A stretch of 33,416 bases of DNA from Vicinamibacterales bacterium (lineage in GTDB: Bacteria; Acidobacteriota; Vicinamibacteria; Vicinamibacterales; UBA2999), in contig JAWKHS010000033.1 of NCBI GenBank assembly GCA_041394705.1, forward strand, positions 1 through 33,416, given 5' to 3'. Below the pieces are notes generated by a model. It was not told where the DNA came from and did not search any database. It saw only the letters and a list, made by a program, of their open reading frames with translations. Position 1 is the stretch's first letter, and the number at the start of each line of letters is the position of its first letter. Below are positions 8,215 through 16,173 of the stretch, in pieces. The translations under genes were made by a program, and so were the position numbers.

Positions 8215-10490
8215 GCGGCCGGGCCGGGCGAGCGCGCGCGACACCGGCCGGCGTCGGCCTCGGTGCGGGTGCGCTGACCACGGCCCTGGTGGTGCTGACC
8301 ACCGCGGCGATCGCGGCGCAGGATCCGCTGCCGGAGATCCGGGCGACGGCGCATCCGCCGGTGCCCGCGCAGCCAGCCGCCTATTGGCTGGCCCCGGCCG
8401 CCCCGTCGGCCCTCACGACGGCCCTCAAGAACTTCGCGCGCGCCGTCACGATCCTCGACGAGGGCGGTGATGCCCTGTCGGTCGCGCCGCTCCTGTCGGC
8501 CGCCGCGCTCGAGTCGTCCGTGCTCGCCGATCACGGCCGGTACTATCGCGGGATCGCGGCCCAGCGCAGCGACCGGCTGGACGAGGCGGCCGCCGCGTTC
8601 GAGGCCGTCGCCGCGTCCACGTCGAGAAGCTGGGTCGTCGAACAGGCCCTGTGGCGGCTCGCCGAGGTCCATGAACTGCAGGGGCGCTACGCGGCAGCCG
8701 CCGAGGCGTACGGCCGGCTGCTGGCCGGAACGCCGGCTGACGCGGCACACGCGCACCACCAGCGCGGCGTGGCGCTCGAGCGCTCGGGCGATCCGGCAGG
8801 CTCGGTCCTCGAGCACCGCGCCGTCTACTACGACTTTCCGCTGTCTCCCGACAGCGATGCCTCGGGCGATGCCCTGAAGCGGCTCGACGACGGAACCGTG
8901 CCCTTCGACGCGCGGCTGGCCAAGGTCCAGGCGCGGGCCGACGCCCTGTTCAGGGCCCGGCGCTGGTCCCCGGCCCGGGCCGCCTACGCCGACCTGGCGG
9001 CCGCCACGTCAGGCGACGTCCACGCCGGCGCCGATGTCCGCATCGCGGGCGCCGACGTGCGAGCGCGCCAATACCGGCTGGCGGTGAACCGCCTCCGCCC
9101 GTACCTGGCCGAGGGCGCGCACCAGGCGGAGGCGCGGATGTACTACGCGCTCGCGCTGCGCGGCCTCGGCAGCAACGATGCCTACGTGAAGGAAGTGGGC
9201 GAGCTCGCGGCCAGCCACGGTGACAGCCCGTACGCCGAGGAAGCCCTGAACGACATGGCCGTGTGGTACGTCCGGAACGACGAGGACGAGGAGGGCGCCC
9301 GCGTCTTCACCGCCATGGTCCGAATGTTCCCGGCCGGGCGTTTCGCCGAGCGCGCGGCGTGGAAGGCCGGCTGGTGGGCGTACCGGCACGGCGACATGGC
9401 CACGGCCGTCGCGCACTTCGAGACCGGCGCCCGGAACTTCCCGCGCTCCGACTACCGTCCGGCCTGGCTCTACTGGAGCGGACGGGCGAAGCAGCGCATG
9501 GGCGATTCGGACGGCGGCGCCGAGCGGCTCACGCTCACGGCCGTGGACTATCACAACACCTACTACGGCCGCCTCGCGCTGGCGAACCTCGGCGCTCAGC
9601 AGGCGGCCGTACCGAAGAGCCCGTTCGTCGGCCAGGCCGGGGCCAGGGCCGCCGTGCCGCCCACGGAGCGCCAGATCCGGACGCTGATGGCGCTCGGCCT
9701 CAACGACCTCGCCATCGAGGAGGTGCAGTTCGCGCGGCGCGTGTGGGGCGACTCGCCCGCGCTCATGGCCACGTCGGCGCTCGCGCACCACCGCGCGGGC
9801 CGGCTGCGGCTCGGCATCAACGCCATGAAGCGCGCCTATCCGCAGTACATGGCGGCGGGCGGCGAGGAGCTGCCGGCGGACGTGCTGCGCGTGATCTTCC
9901 CCGCCGGCTACTTCCAGCAGCTCGTCGGATCGGCGAAGCGGCGCGGACTCGATCCCTATCTGGTCGTCGCCCTGGCGGCGCAGGAATCCACGTTCGACGC
10001 CGGCATCAAGTCCTCGGCCGGCGCCATCGGGCTCATGCAAATCATGCCGGCCACCGGGCGGAGCGTGGCGCGGCAGCTCGGCATCAAGCGCTTCACCACG
10101 CGCCGTCTCACCGATCCCGAGACGAACATGACCATCGGCACGAAGTACTTCTCCGATCTGGTCCAGCGGTTCGGCGAGGCGGCCTACGCCCTGGCCGGCT
10201 ACAACGCCGGCGCGCACCGGGTGGTCCGGTGGCGCGCGGAGCGGCCGGGCCTGCCGCTGGACGAGTGGATCGACGACATCCCGTTCCCCGAAACCCAGAA
10301 CTACGTGAAGCGCATCCTGGGCACGGCCGACGACTACCGGCGCCTGTACGGCGGCGGTATCCTGACGCCCGACGCCGCCCAGGCGGCGTCCGCGGAAGCG
10401 CCGCCGGCTCCACGGGCGACGCCGGCCCCGCCACGTTCCGCCCCGGCCTCGCCCGCGCGGACGGCGCCGCGGCACCGGCCCGGCGCCTGA
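8211..10490 (+). CDS. Periplasmic lytic transglycosylase, Slt70-like with TPR
   Basis: Enzyme of 759 residues that cleaves peptidoglycan glycan strands with formation of anhydromuropeptides. GTG at 8211 shares GTGA with the previous stop. It opens an N-terminal export signal (ALTTALVVLTTAAIAA, cleavage near AIAAQD). Residues from about 50 to 560 are helical tetratricopeptide-like repeats, as in the superhelical ring of Slt70. The C-terminal SLT domain has the catalytic Glu592 in AAQESTFDAG, GLMQIMPATG (about 606-615), AGYNAG (662-667) and the closing YVKRILGTADDYRRLY. A Pro/Ala-rich tail of about 45 residues follows. The extended ORF start at 8139 would lie inside the upstream gene and lacks a signal, so it was rejected. 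Likely role: peptidoglycan turnover; the coiled-coil partner gene may control it. Confidence 0.92.
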   Translation: MSGRAGRARATPAGVGLGAGALTTALVVLTTAAIAAQDPLPEIRATAHPPVPAQPAAYWLAPAAPSALTTALKNFARAVTILDEGGDALSVAPLLSAAALESSVLADHGRYYRGIAAQRSDRLDEAAAAFEAVAASTSRSWVVEQALWRLAEVHELQGRYAAAAEAYGRLLAGTPADAAHAHHQRGVALERSGDPAGSVLEHRAVYYDFPLSPDSDASGDALKRLDDGTVPFDARLAKVQARADALFRARRWSPARAAYADLAAATSGDVHAGADVRIAGADVRARQYRLAVNRLRPYLAEGAHQAEARMYYALALRGLGSNDAYVKEVGELAASHGDSPYAEEALNDMAVWYVRNDEDEEGARVFTAMVRMFPAGRFAERAAWKAGWWAYRHGDMATAVAHFETGARNFPRSDYRPAWLYWSGRAKQRMGDSDGGAERLTLTAVDYHNTYYGRLALANLGAQQAAVPKSPFVGQAGARAAVPPTERQIRTLMALGLNDLAIEEVQFARRVWGDSPALMATSALAHHRAGRLRLGINAMKRAYPQYMAAGGEELPADVLRVIFPAGYFQQLVGSAKRRGLDPYLVVALAAQESTFDAGIKSSAGAIGLMQIMPATGRSVARQLGIKRFTTRRLTDPETNMTIGTKYFSDLVQRFGEAAYALAGYNAGAHRVVRWRAERPGLPLDEWIDDIPFPETQNYVKRILGTADDYRRLYGGGILTPDAAQAASAEAPPAPRATPAPPRSAPASPARTAPRHRPGA

Positions 10491-10527
10491 GCGCGCCCGG
10501 AAACCTCCTCCACCGCGGGCGAGGACC

Positions 10528-12147
10528 TCAGCGCCGCGCGGCCGCGGCCGCCGTCACCCGATAGACCCTCGTCCGCGCGTCCTCGAACGCGGGCTCCAGC
10601 CACGGCACCTCGTCGAGCGCGTCCAATGCGGCCGGAGACACCACCGCGCGCAGCAGATCCAGGTGCAGCACGACGTGGGTGATGCCGAGCGCCACGAGCT
10701 GTCGCCGCGCGGCCTCGGCCGGCAGCGTGGCCAGGTCGGCGAGACGCGCGTCGAAGCCCGGGGGCGTGAGGCCCGAGTAGCCCGCGACGATCGGATGGAA
10801 ATGCACCGTCTGCGCCAGCAGGTACGGCGCGTTCAGGTTCGCCTGAGCGCTGGGGAAGGTGGGGAACTCGACGAGGACCGCGTCGGGCAGCGCGGCCAGG
10901 CGGTTGTAGATGGGCGCGATCGGCGGCGTCGGCGTGAACGCCATCGGCGCTCGCCAGGCTTCAGCGGTCACGGCCGCGAACGCGGCCAGGCCGATCGTCG
11001 CCGCCACGCGCGAAGCGCGCTGCCGCCTCAGCGCGGCCACGCCGAGGCCCGCCAGCGCGGCCGCGGCCGTCAGCACCAGGATGCCCCAGCGCGCGGGCGC
11101 GCGCATGGAGCGGATGAGCGGCACGGCGTCGTACAACCACTCGTAGGTGGGGAGCGCCGGTCCCAGCGACATCACCAGCCCGACCGCGGCGATGCCCACG
11201 AGCATCACGACCCGTCCGCGCTGCGTCCCGGCGCGGGCGATCGCCACGAGGGAGAGGCCGGTCACGGCGATTCCAGGGAAGAGCGCGGCCGACCCGTCGA
11301 AGAACGCGTGGCTCCACGCGGCGTAGTGCAGGCGTCCCCCCGTGGCGAGGTAGTCCCGCCACGTCGCGGCCATCGCCGCGGACTCGCCGAGCGATCGCTC
11401 CACGCCGAGGTCGCGGCTCACCGCGTAGTACTGCCAGAGGACGGGCGCGAGCGCTGCGAGCGCGGCCAGGACGCCGATGCTGGCAGACGCGAGCGTGGTG
11501 GCGGCGCGGCCGCGCCACTCGCCCGCCCGGAAGGCGAGCCCCGCCACGGTCGCGCCGCTCACGAAGGCGAGCTGGTAGATCGACGTCAGCCCGGTGAGCC
11601 ACAGGCCGAGGCCGAGGAGCAGCCCGTCCCGCACGCGCCCGCGCGTGACCAGGCGGTCGAGACCGAGCAGCACGATCGGCACGGCCTCGGCGTGGATCGC
11701 CTGGACGTGGGCGAACCGCGTCAGCAGATGGGCGTTGAACGCGAACGCCGCGCCGGCCACCGCTCCGGCCACCTCGTCGCCCGTCCATGCCGCGACGAGC
11801 CGCCACATCGCCCAGGCGCTGAGGGAGAAGCCCAGGAGGACCACGACGTTGTAAGTGGCCGTGGCCGAGAGACCGGCCGCCCGCAACGGCACCGCGGCCA
11901 GCCCCGGGACCAGCAGCGGCTCCGAGTACGCGAGCGTGCGCTTCTCCGGATGGAAGATGGGGGCGTCGAAGACGCCAAGCGGCTGGCTGGGCAGCGCGTG
12001 GGCGATCCACGCGAGCGCCCAGGTGTTCAGCGTGGTGTCGGCGTTGTCGTGCCGCGACAGGCCGCCGAGATCGGTGGCGAGGGGCCAGGTGTGGCCGACG
12101 GCGAGCAGGATGGAGATGGCGAGCGCCGCCGTTGACCGCCGCGTCAT
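10528..12147 (-). CDS. Multi-pass membrane protein, GT-C-like paralogue 3
   Basis: Protein of 539 residues, third of three tandem paralogues. An N-terminal membrane helix (ALAISILLAVGHTWPLATDL) leads to an extracytoplasmic loop with GLSRHDNADTTLNTWALAWIAH and FDAPIFHPEKRTLAYSEP, then many hydrophobic helices. A C-terminal soluble part contains VEFPTFPSAQANLNAPYLLAQ, VHFHPIVAGYSG and THVVLHLDLLRA. The shape (first loop with acidic residues, many helices, C-terminal periplasmic domain) is like GT-C glycosyltransferases that use polyprenyl-phosphate sugars, but the specific family is not one I can name and no substrate can be assigned. The start ATG at 12147 overlaps the preceding stop as ATGA. 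The long ORF extension to 12675 is a shadow of the upstream gene. Convergent with the transglycosylase gene, 37 nt apart. Confidence 0.85.
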   Translation of the reverse strand: MTRRSTAALAISILLAVGHTWPLATDLGGLSRHDNADTTLNTWALAWIAHALPSQPLGVFDAPIFHPEKRTLAYSEPLLVPGLAAVPLRAAGLSATATYNVVVLLGFSLSAWAMWRLVAAWTGDEVAGAVAGAAFAFNAHLLTRFAHVQAIHAEAVPIVLLGLDRLVTRGRVRDGLLLGLGLWLTGLTSIYQLAFVSGATVAGLAFRAGEWRGRAATTLASASIGVLAALAALAPVLWQYYAVSRDLGVERSLGESAAMAATWRDYLATGGRLHYAAWSHAFFDGSAALFPGIAVTGLSLVAIARAGTQRGRVVMLVGIAAVGLVMSLGPALPTYEWLYDAVPLIRSMRAPARWGILVLTAAAALAGLGVAALRRQRASRVAATIGLAAFAAVTAEAWRAPMAFTPTPPIAPIYNRLAALPDAVLVEFPTFPSAQANLNAPYLLAQTVHFHPIVAGYSGLTPPGFDARLADLATLPAEAARRQLVALGITHVVLHLDLLRAVVSPAALDALDEVPWLEPAFEDARTRVYRVTAAAAARR

Positions 12148-13751
12148 GGCGGGGGCATGACGATGGCGTAGAGGCGGTCGTCGCCTTCGACGGCGAGCCG
12201 CCGGACGCGACCCGTCTCCTCCAGCTGGGCCATCGCGGCCTCGCCGACGAGCCGGCCGTGCACGACGAGGTGGGTCGCCCCCAGCAGTGCCAGCTCCTCG
12301 ACCGCGGAGGCCGACGGCAGTCGCCGTGCGACGGCGGCGTGCAGGGCGTAGCTGGCGGGCATGAAGCCGCTGTAGCCGTTCAGCATGTCGTGGAAGTGGG
12401 TGGTCGACGCCAGCACGTAGGGGCCATTCTGCTGGATGACCCCCGGGTCGGGAAACGGGACCTCCACGAGCACGGGATCCACCAGCGCCGCGACGTGGGT
12501 GTAGATGGCCGGGATGCCCTCGAAGCGCGTGTAGGGCACGGGCGTGCGCGCCGCCTCGATGGTGACGGCCAGGCCGGCGGCGATCGCCAGCGCGCGTGCA
12601 TGGCGTGGGTGGCGGCGTTCCAGCCGCGCGAGGCCCAGCCCCGCGAGCACCGCGAGCGCCAGCAGCCACAGCCACCCGAAACGCACGGCGGCCCGGATGC
12701 CCTGCAGGATCGTCACGTGGTCGTACAGCCAGTGGTAGCCGGGGAGCGACGCGCCAAACGACAGCGCCAGCCCCACCGCGCCGATGACCACCATCGCGCG
12801 GGCCCGCCCATCCCGCCAGGTGTCACGCGAGGCCAGCGCATGGCCAGCCAACAGCAGGACCGCGATGCCGGGGAAGAGCGGCGTGGCGCCGTCGAACCAC
12901 CGGTGGCTCCAGAGGGCATAGTGCAGGCGGCCGCCCGTCGCGAGGTAGTCGCGCCACCGGCCGGAGTAGTAGGCCACTTCGTCGAAGGGCCGCGTCAGCC
13001 CCTGCTGCTCCCGCGCGAAGTAGTAGGGGAGCAGGAACGGCACGAGCACCGCGCTGGCCGCCGCCGCGGCCGCGATCGTCATGACGAGGCGCCGCCGGCC
13101 CTGCGGCCCCAGCCACGCCGCCGGCCGCGCGGCCGCGCTGGCGGCCATGGCCACGCCCGTCATCACCAGCAGGTAGTTCGACGTGAGCGCCTGGAGCGCC
13201 GTCGCTGCGGCCATGCGCCAGGCCGTACGCCAGGCGGGTCGGTCGGCCAGATCGTGGAAGGCGGCGAGGGCGAACGGCAGGAACTGGACGTGGAGCGCCT
13301 GCATGTGGCCGAAGCGTACGAGGGTGTGGGCGTTGAACGCGTACGCCATGCCGGCGACCACGCCCGCGCGCGGACTGCCGGTCCACCGCTCGACGACGAT
13401 CGCCATCGCGACGCCGCTCGTGGCGAACCCGAGCATCGCCAGGAGGTTGTACACGGTCACGGCCGACAGGCCCAGCGCGAAGAAGGGCATGCTCATCACG
13501 CCCTGGACCACCATGTGCTCCGAGAAGGCCAGCGTGCGGGGCTCGGGATAGAAGATGTTGGCGTCGAAGAGGTGCAGGGGCGCGATGGGCAGCTGGTGCG
13601 CGACCCATGCGAGGATCCACGCGTTCAGGGCCGTGTCGGCGTTGTCCATCCGCGACCAGGTGGACAGGCCCGCTGCCAGCGGCCAGGTATGGACGACGGC
13701 GAGGGCCAGGAACAGCGCTAGTTGGGCCAGTCGACGATTTCGTAGAGCCAC
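12144..13751 (-). CDS. Multi-pass membrane protein, GT-C-like paralogue 2
   Basis: Protein of 535 residues, clearly homologous to its two neighbours. The shared features are in the same order: HTWPLAAGL, then RMDNADTALNAWILAWVAH, FDANIFYPEPRTLAFSEH, a run of hydrophobic helices, and a C-terminal part with VEVPFPDPGVIQQNGPYVL, THFHDMLNGYSGFMP, THLVVHGRLVGE and a final DRLYAIVMPPP. The start is taken as GTG at 13751, which aligns with the N-terminus of paralogue 3 and lies 34 nt inside the end of paralogue 1; no ATG fits. Its stop overlaps the next ATG by 4 nt, so the three are probably translated from one mRNA in a coupled way. Predicted inner-membrane protein; likely glycan or lipid-sugar related by shape only. 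Confidence 0.84.
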   Translation of the reverse strand: MALRNRRLAQLALFLALAVVHTWPLAAGLSTWSRMDNADTALNAWILAWVAHQLPIAPLHLFDANIFYPEPRTLAFSEHMVVQGVMSMPFFALGLSAVTVYNLLAMLGFATSGVAMAIVVERWTGSPRAGVVAGMAYAFNAHTLVRFGHMQALHVQFLPFALAAFHDLADRPAWRTAWRMAAATALQALTSNYLLVMTGVAMAASAAARPAAWLGPQGRRRLVMTIAAAAAASAVLVPFLLPYYFAREQQGLTRPFDEVAYYSGRWRDYLATGGRLHYALWSHRWFDGATPLFPGIAVLLLAGHALASRDTWRDGRARAMVVIGAVGLALSFGASLPGYHWLYDHVTILQGIRAAVRFGWLWLLALAVLAGLGLARLERRHPRHARALAIAAGLAVTIEAARTPVPYTRFEGIPAIYTHVAALVDPVLVEVPFPDPGVIQQNGPYVLASTTHFHDMLNGYSGFMPASYALHAAVARRLPSASAVEELALLGATHLVVHGRLVGEAAMAQLEETGRVRRLAVEGDDRLYAIVMPPP

Positions 13752-15370
13752 ACGTCGTCCTGTTGCACGAGCGGTCGCAGGAACTGCCGGTAGGTCGTCA
13801 GGCGTTCGACGAGGCGGTCGCGGCTGCGCCGGCTGTAGCCGCGCAGGTGGAACACGACATAGCGCGCGCCGAGCTTGCCGAGGATGGCGAAGCTCTCGCG
13901 CGTCGGGAAGGAGCTGAGCGGCCGGACCGTGTCCCGCCACCACTGCGGGATGTAGTCGGAATAGCCGTTGATGAGGGGCATCCAGTGGACGGTGGAGCCC
14001 AACATGTACTCCGCGTGCCGGGGGAAGTCCGAGCGCTCGAAGAAGTAGGGGAACTCCGCCAGCGGCCCGCGCGGCAGCCGCGCGAGTGTCCGGTAGGCCT
14101 CGGGCACGGGCGGCGCTTCGCGCTGCGCCGTGAGCGGCGCGGCGTTGAGTTCGGCGGCCGCGACGACCAGCAGCGCCGCGGCCCACGCCCAGCCGCGCGC
14201 CGTCCGTCGGAACCAGGGCGCGAGCAGCGCGCTCGTCAGCACCGCGAGGGCGAGCGTCGTCATGAGCCCCATGCGCGCCGGCGCCCTGAGGAACGAGAAG
14301 ATCGGCAGCGTGTCGAACAGCCAGCGATACAGGCCGGCGTCGGGCCCGAGCGACGCCCAGAAGGCGAGGAGCGCCACCAGGACGTAGAACGCGCCCACGT
14401 CGCGCCGGAGCCCCGCCGGGCCGGCCGTCGACGGGCGGGCGAGTACGCGGGCCGCGCCGGCGATGCCCACGACGGTGGCGAGGATGCCGGGGAAGAGGAC
14501 CTCCGAGAAGCCCGCAATCGACGGCAGCCACCACCGGTGCGCCCATGCCGACGAGGCCAGCCACGCGCCGCCGTTGGCGCTGTACATCCGGGCGTCGTCC
14601 AGCGTGCGCGTGAAGCCTTCGCGCTGCACGCTCAGGTAGGGCAGGAAGAACGGCGCCGTCAGCCCGAGGGCGATTCCGGCCGCGAGCCCGACGTGGGCCC
14701 AGTAGCGGGGGCTGCGCCACAGGCCGCGCGATATGCCGAAGACGATCGTCGCCAGGCCCAGCATCAGCGCCGCGAAGATGCCGTAGTAGGCGCACGAGAG
14801 CGCCTGGGCGAAGAGCACCAGCCCCAGCGTGACAGCCCGTCCCGGCGTGAGCCTGTCGACCAGCCGATGGAACGCCAGCAGCGAGAAGGGCAGGCCGAAG
14901 GTCAGGAGGAGCTGGATGTGGGCGGTGCGCGCGTAGATATAAGGGCAGAAGGCGAAGAGCACGGCGGCGACGGCGGCTGCCTCGCGGCTGCCGGACAGGT
15001 AGCGCACCAGGTAGTAGGCGCCTGCGGCGGCGGCGACGAAGGCGAAGAGCACCACCGTGTTGTGGGCCAGGTAGGGATTGCCCGTGAGCCCCCAGGCGGG
15101 CACCGCCAGCAGCCCCGCGCCGATGTTCGCCTCGGAATACGCGAGCGTCCGCTTGGCCGGGTAGAAGATGTTGGCGTCGTAGAGCTTCGACGGCTGGACG
15201 ATGAGCGTGTCGGCCACCCAGGCGACGTTCCAGATGCTCATCCGCCCGTCGTCCGTGTTCAGGCGTCCGACGCGATCGAGCTTGGGAACGAGGGGGTAGG
15301 TGAGGGCTGCCGTCAGCAGAAGCGCGCCGGCGACGACCGCCGCGGCCTCGCCGAGCCCACGAGGGAGCAT
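13718..15370 (-). CDS. Multi-pass membrane protein, GT-C-like paralogue 1
   Basis: Protein of 550 residues, the first and most divergent of the three paralogues. It retains LTYPLVPKL, NTDDGRMSIWNVAWVAD (aligned with the DNAD motif of the others), YDANIFYPAKRTLAYSEANIGAG, hydrophobic helices to about residue 400, and a C-terminal part with FPYFFERSDFPRHAEYML, VHWMPLINGYSDYIP, ARYVVFHLRGYSRRSRDR and DVWLYEIVDWPN. ATG at 15370 was chosen over a GTG at 15400 because an extended -10 (TGG-TACCAT, 15385-15380) ends exactly 9 nt before it, and no ribosome site is present upstream; the mRNA is predicted to be leaderless. It is divergent from the methyltransferase gene, with only 56 nt between starts. 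Functional class is inferred from shape, not from a recognised family. Confidence 0.85.
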   Translation of the reverse strand: MLPRGLGEAAAVVAGALLLTAALTYPLVPKLDRVGRLNTDDGRMSIWNVAWVADTLIVQPSKLYDANIFYPAKRTLAYSEANIGAGLLAVPAWGLTGNPYLAHNTVVLFAFVAAAAGAYYLVRYLSGSREAAAVAAVLFAFCPYIYARTAHIQLLLTFGLPFSLLAFHRLVDRLTPGRAVTLGLVLFAQALSCAYYGIFAALMLGLATIVFGISRGLWRSPRYWAHVGLAAGIALGLTAPFFLPYLSVQREGFTRTLDDARMYSANGGAWLASSAWAHRWWLPSIAGFSEVLFPGILATVVGIAGAARVLARPSTAGPAGLRRDVGAFYVLVALLAFWASLGPDAGLYRWLFDTLPIFSFLRAPARMGLMTTLALAVLTSALLAPWFRRTARGWAWAAALLVVAAAELNAAPLTAQREAPPVPEAYRTLARLPRGPLAEFPYFFERSDFPRHAEYMLGSTVHWMPLINGYSDYIPQWWRDTVRPLSSFPTRESFAILGKLGARYVVFHLRGYSRRSRDRLVERLTTYRQFLRPLVQQDDVWLYEIVDWPN

Positions 15371-15379
15371 GGAGCCCGT

Positions 15380-15389
15380 ATGGTACCAT
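15380..15389. promoter_or_regulatory. Palindromic divergent promoter, TGGTACCAT both ways
   Basis: The perfect 10-bp palindrome ATGGTACCAT (15380-15389) gives TGG-TACCAT, an extended -10, on both strands. Leftward the hexamer is 9 nt from the ATG at 15370. Rightward it would start RNA near 15396, leaving about 30 nt before the methyltransferase ATG at 15427. No -35 match is seen for either. One element may therefore serve both transcripts in a mutually exclusive way. Confidence 0.45.
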
Positions 15390-15426
15390 GGCGCCGCCAC
15401 CGGGCGGCCCGCGGTGGTTCGTCCGC

Positions 15427-16173
15427 ATGGACCGCCTGCTCGAGCTCACCTCCCGCGCTGAGCGCACGCATTTCTGGTTTCGGGGGTTCCGTCGGTTCGT
15501 GACCCCGTGGCTGGCCGAGGCCGCCCTCCATCGCACCGGACTCCGGCTGCTCGACTGCGGCTGCGGCACCGGCGTGAACCTGCCGCTCCTGGCGCGGCAC
15601 GGCACCGCCTACGGCTTCGACCTGACCGCCCGGGGGCTCGAGTTCGCCCGGGCACGAGGCGAACGACGCGTGTCCCGGGCGAGCATCGACAGCATGCCGT
15701 TCCCCGACGCCGCCTTCGACGTGGTCACGTCGTTCGACGTGCTCTACGCGTTGCCCGACGAGGTGGAAGCCCAGGCGCTCCGCGAGATGGCGCGTGTGCT
15801 CAAGCCGGGCGGTGCGGCGCTGGTGACGGTGGCCGCGTTCGAGTCGCTGCGCGGCGGCCACGGCGCGCTCAGCCAGGAGGTGCGGCGCTACACCCGGGCC
15901 ATGCTGGCGTCCAGGTTCGAGCGTGCCGGTTTCCACGTGGAGCGGACGTCCTACACGCACGCCACGCTCTTTCCACTCCTCTTCGCGGTCCGGGCGGTAC
16001 AGCGGCGGCGGGCGGGCCGATCGCCGGAGGTGAACGAGGCCGAGATCGCGGTGCCGATGGCGCCCGTCAACGCGGCGCTCACGGCCGCGCTCACCCTGGA
16101 GTCCTGGGTGCTGCCGCTGATGGATCTGCCGTTCGGCAGTTCCGCCATTGCGCTGGCGAGGAAGTCCGCATGA
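15427..16173 (+). CDS. SAM-dependent class I methyltransferase
   Basis: Protein of 248 residues with a Methyltransf_11-type Rossmann fold. An N-terminal HFWFRGFRRF segment, common in methyltransferases of glycan-gene clusters, precedes motif I (LLDCGCGTGVNLPLLARHG, about residues 38-56), then the acidic FDLTARG, MPFPDAAFDVVTSFDVLYALPD (motifs II and post-II) and REMARVLKPGGAALVTVAAF. A C-terminal stretch has hydrophobic patches (LFPLLFAVRAV and the last 30 residues), suggesting contact with the membrane or a lipid substrate. The start is ATG 15427; an alternative ATG at 15388 lies within the predicted -10 and would add 13 residues. Its stop overlaps the following membrane-protein start as ATGA. 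Acceptor unknown; context suggests a polyprenyl-linked or surface sugar. Confidence 0.87.
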   Translation: MDRLLELTSRAERTHFWFRGFRRFVTPWLAEAALHRTGLRLLDCGCGTGVNLPLLARHGTAYGFDLTARGLEFARARGERRVSRASIDSMPFPDAAFDVVTSFDVLYALPDEVEAQALREMARVLKPGGAALVTVAAFESLRGGHGALSQEVRRYTRAMLASRFERAGFHVERTSYTHATLFPLLFAVRAVQRRRAGRSPEVNEAEIAVPMAPVNAALTAALTLESWVLPLMDLPFGSSAIALARKSA

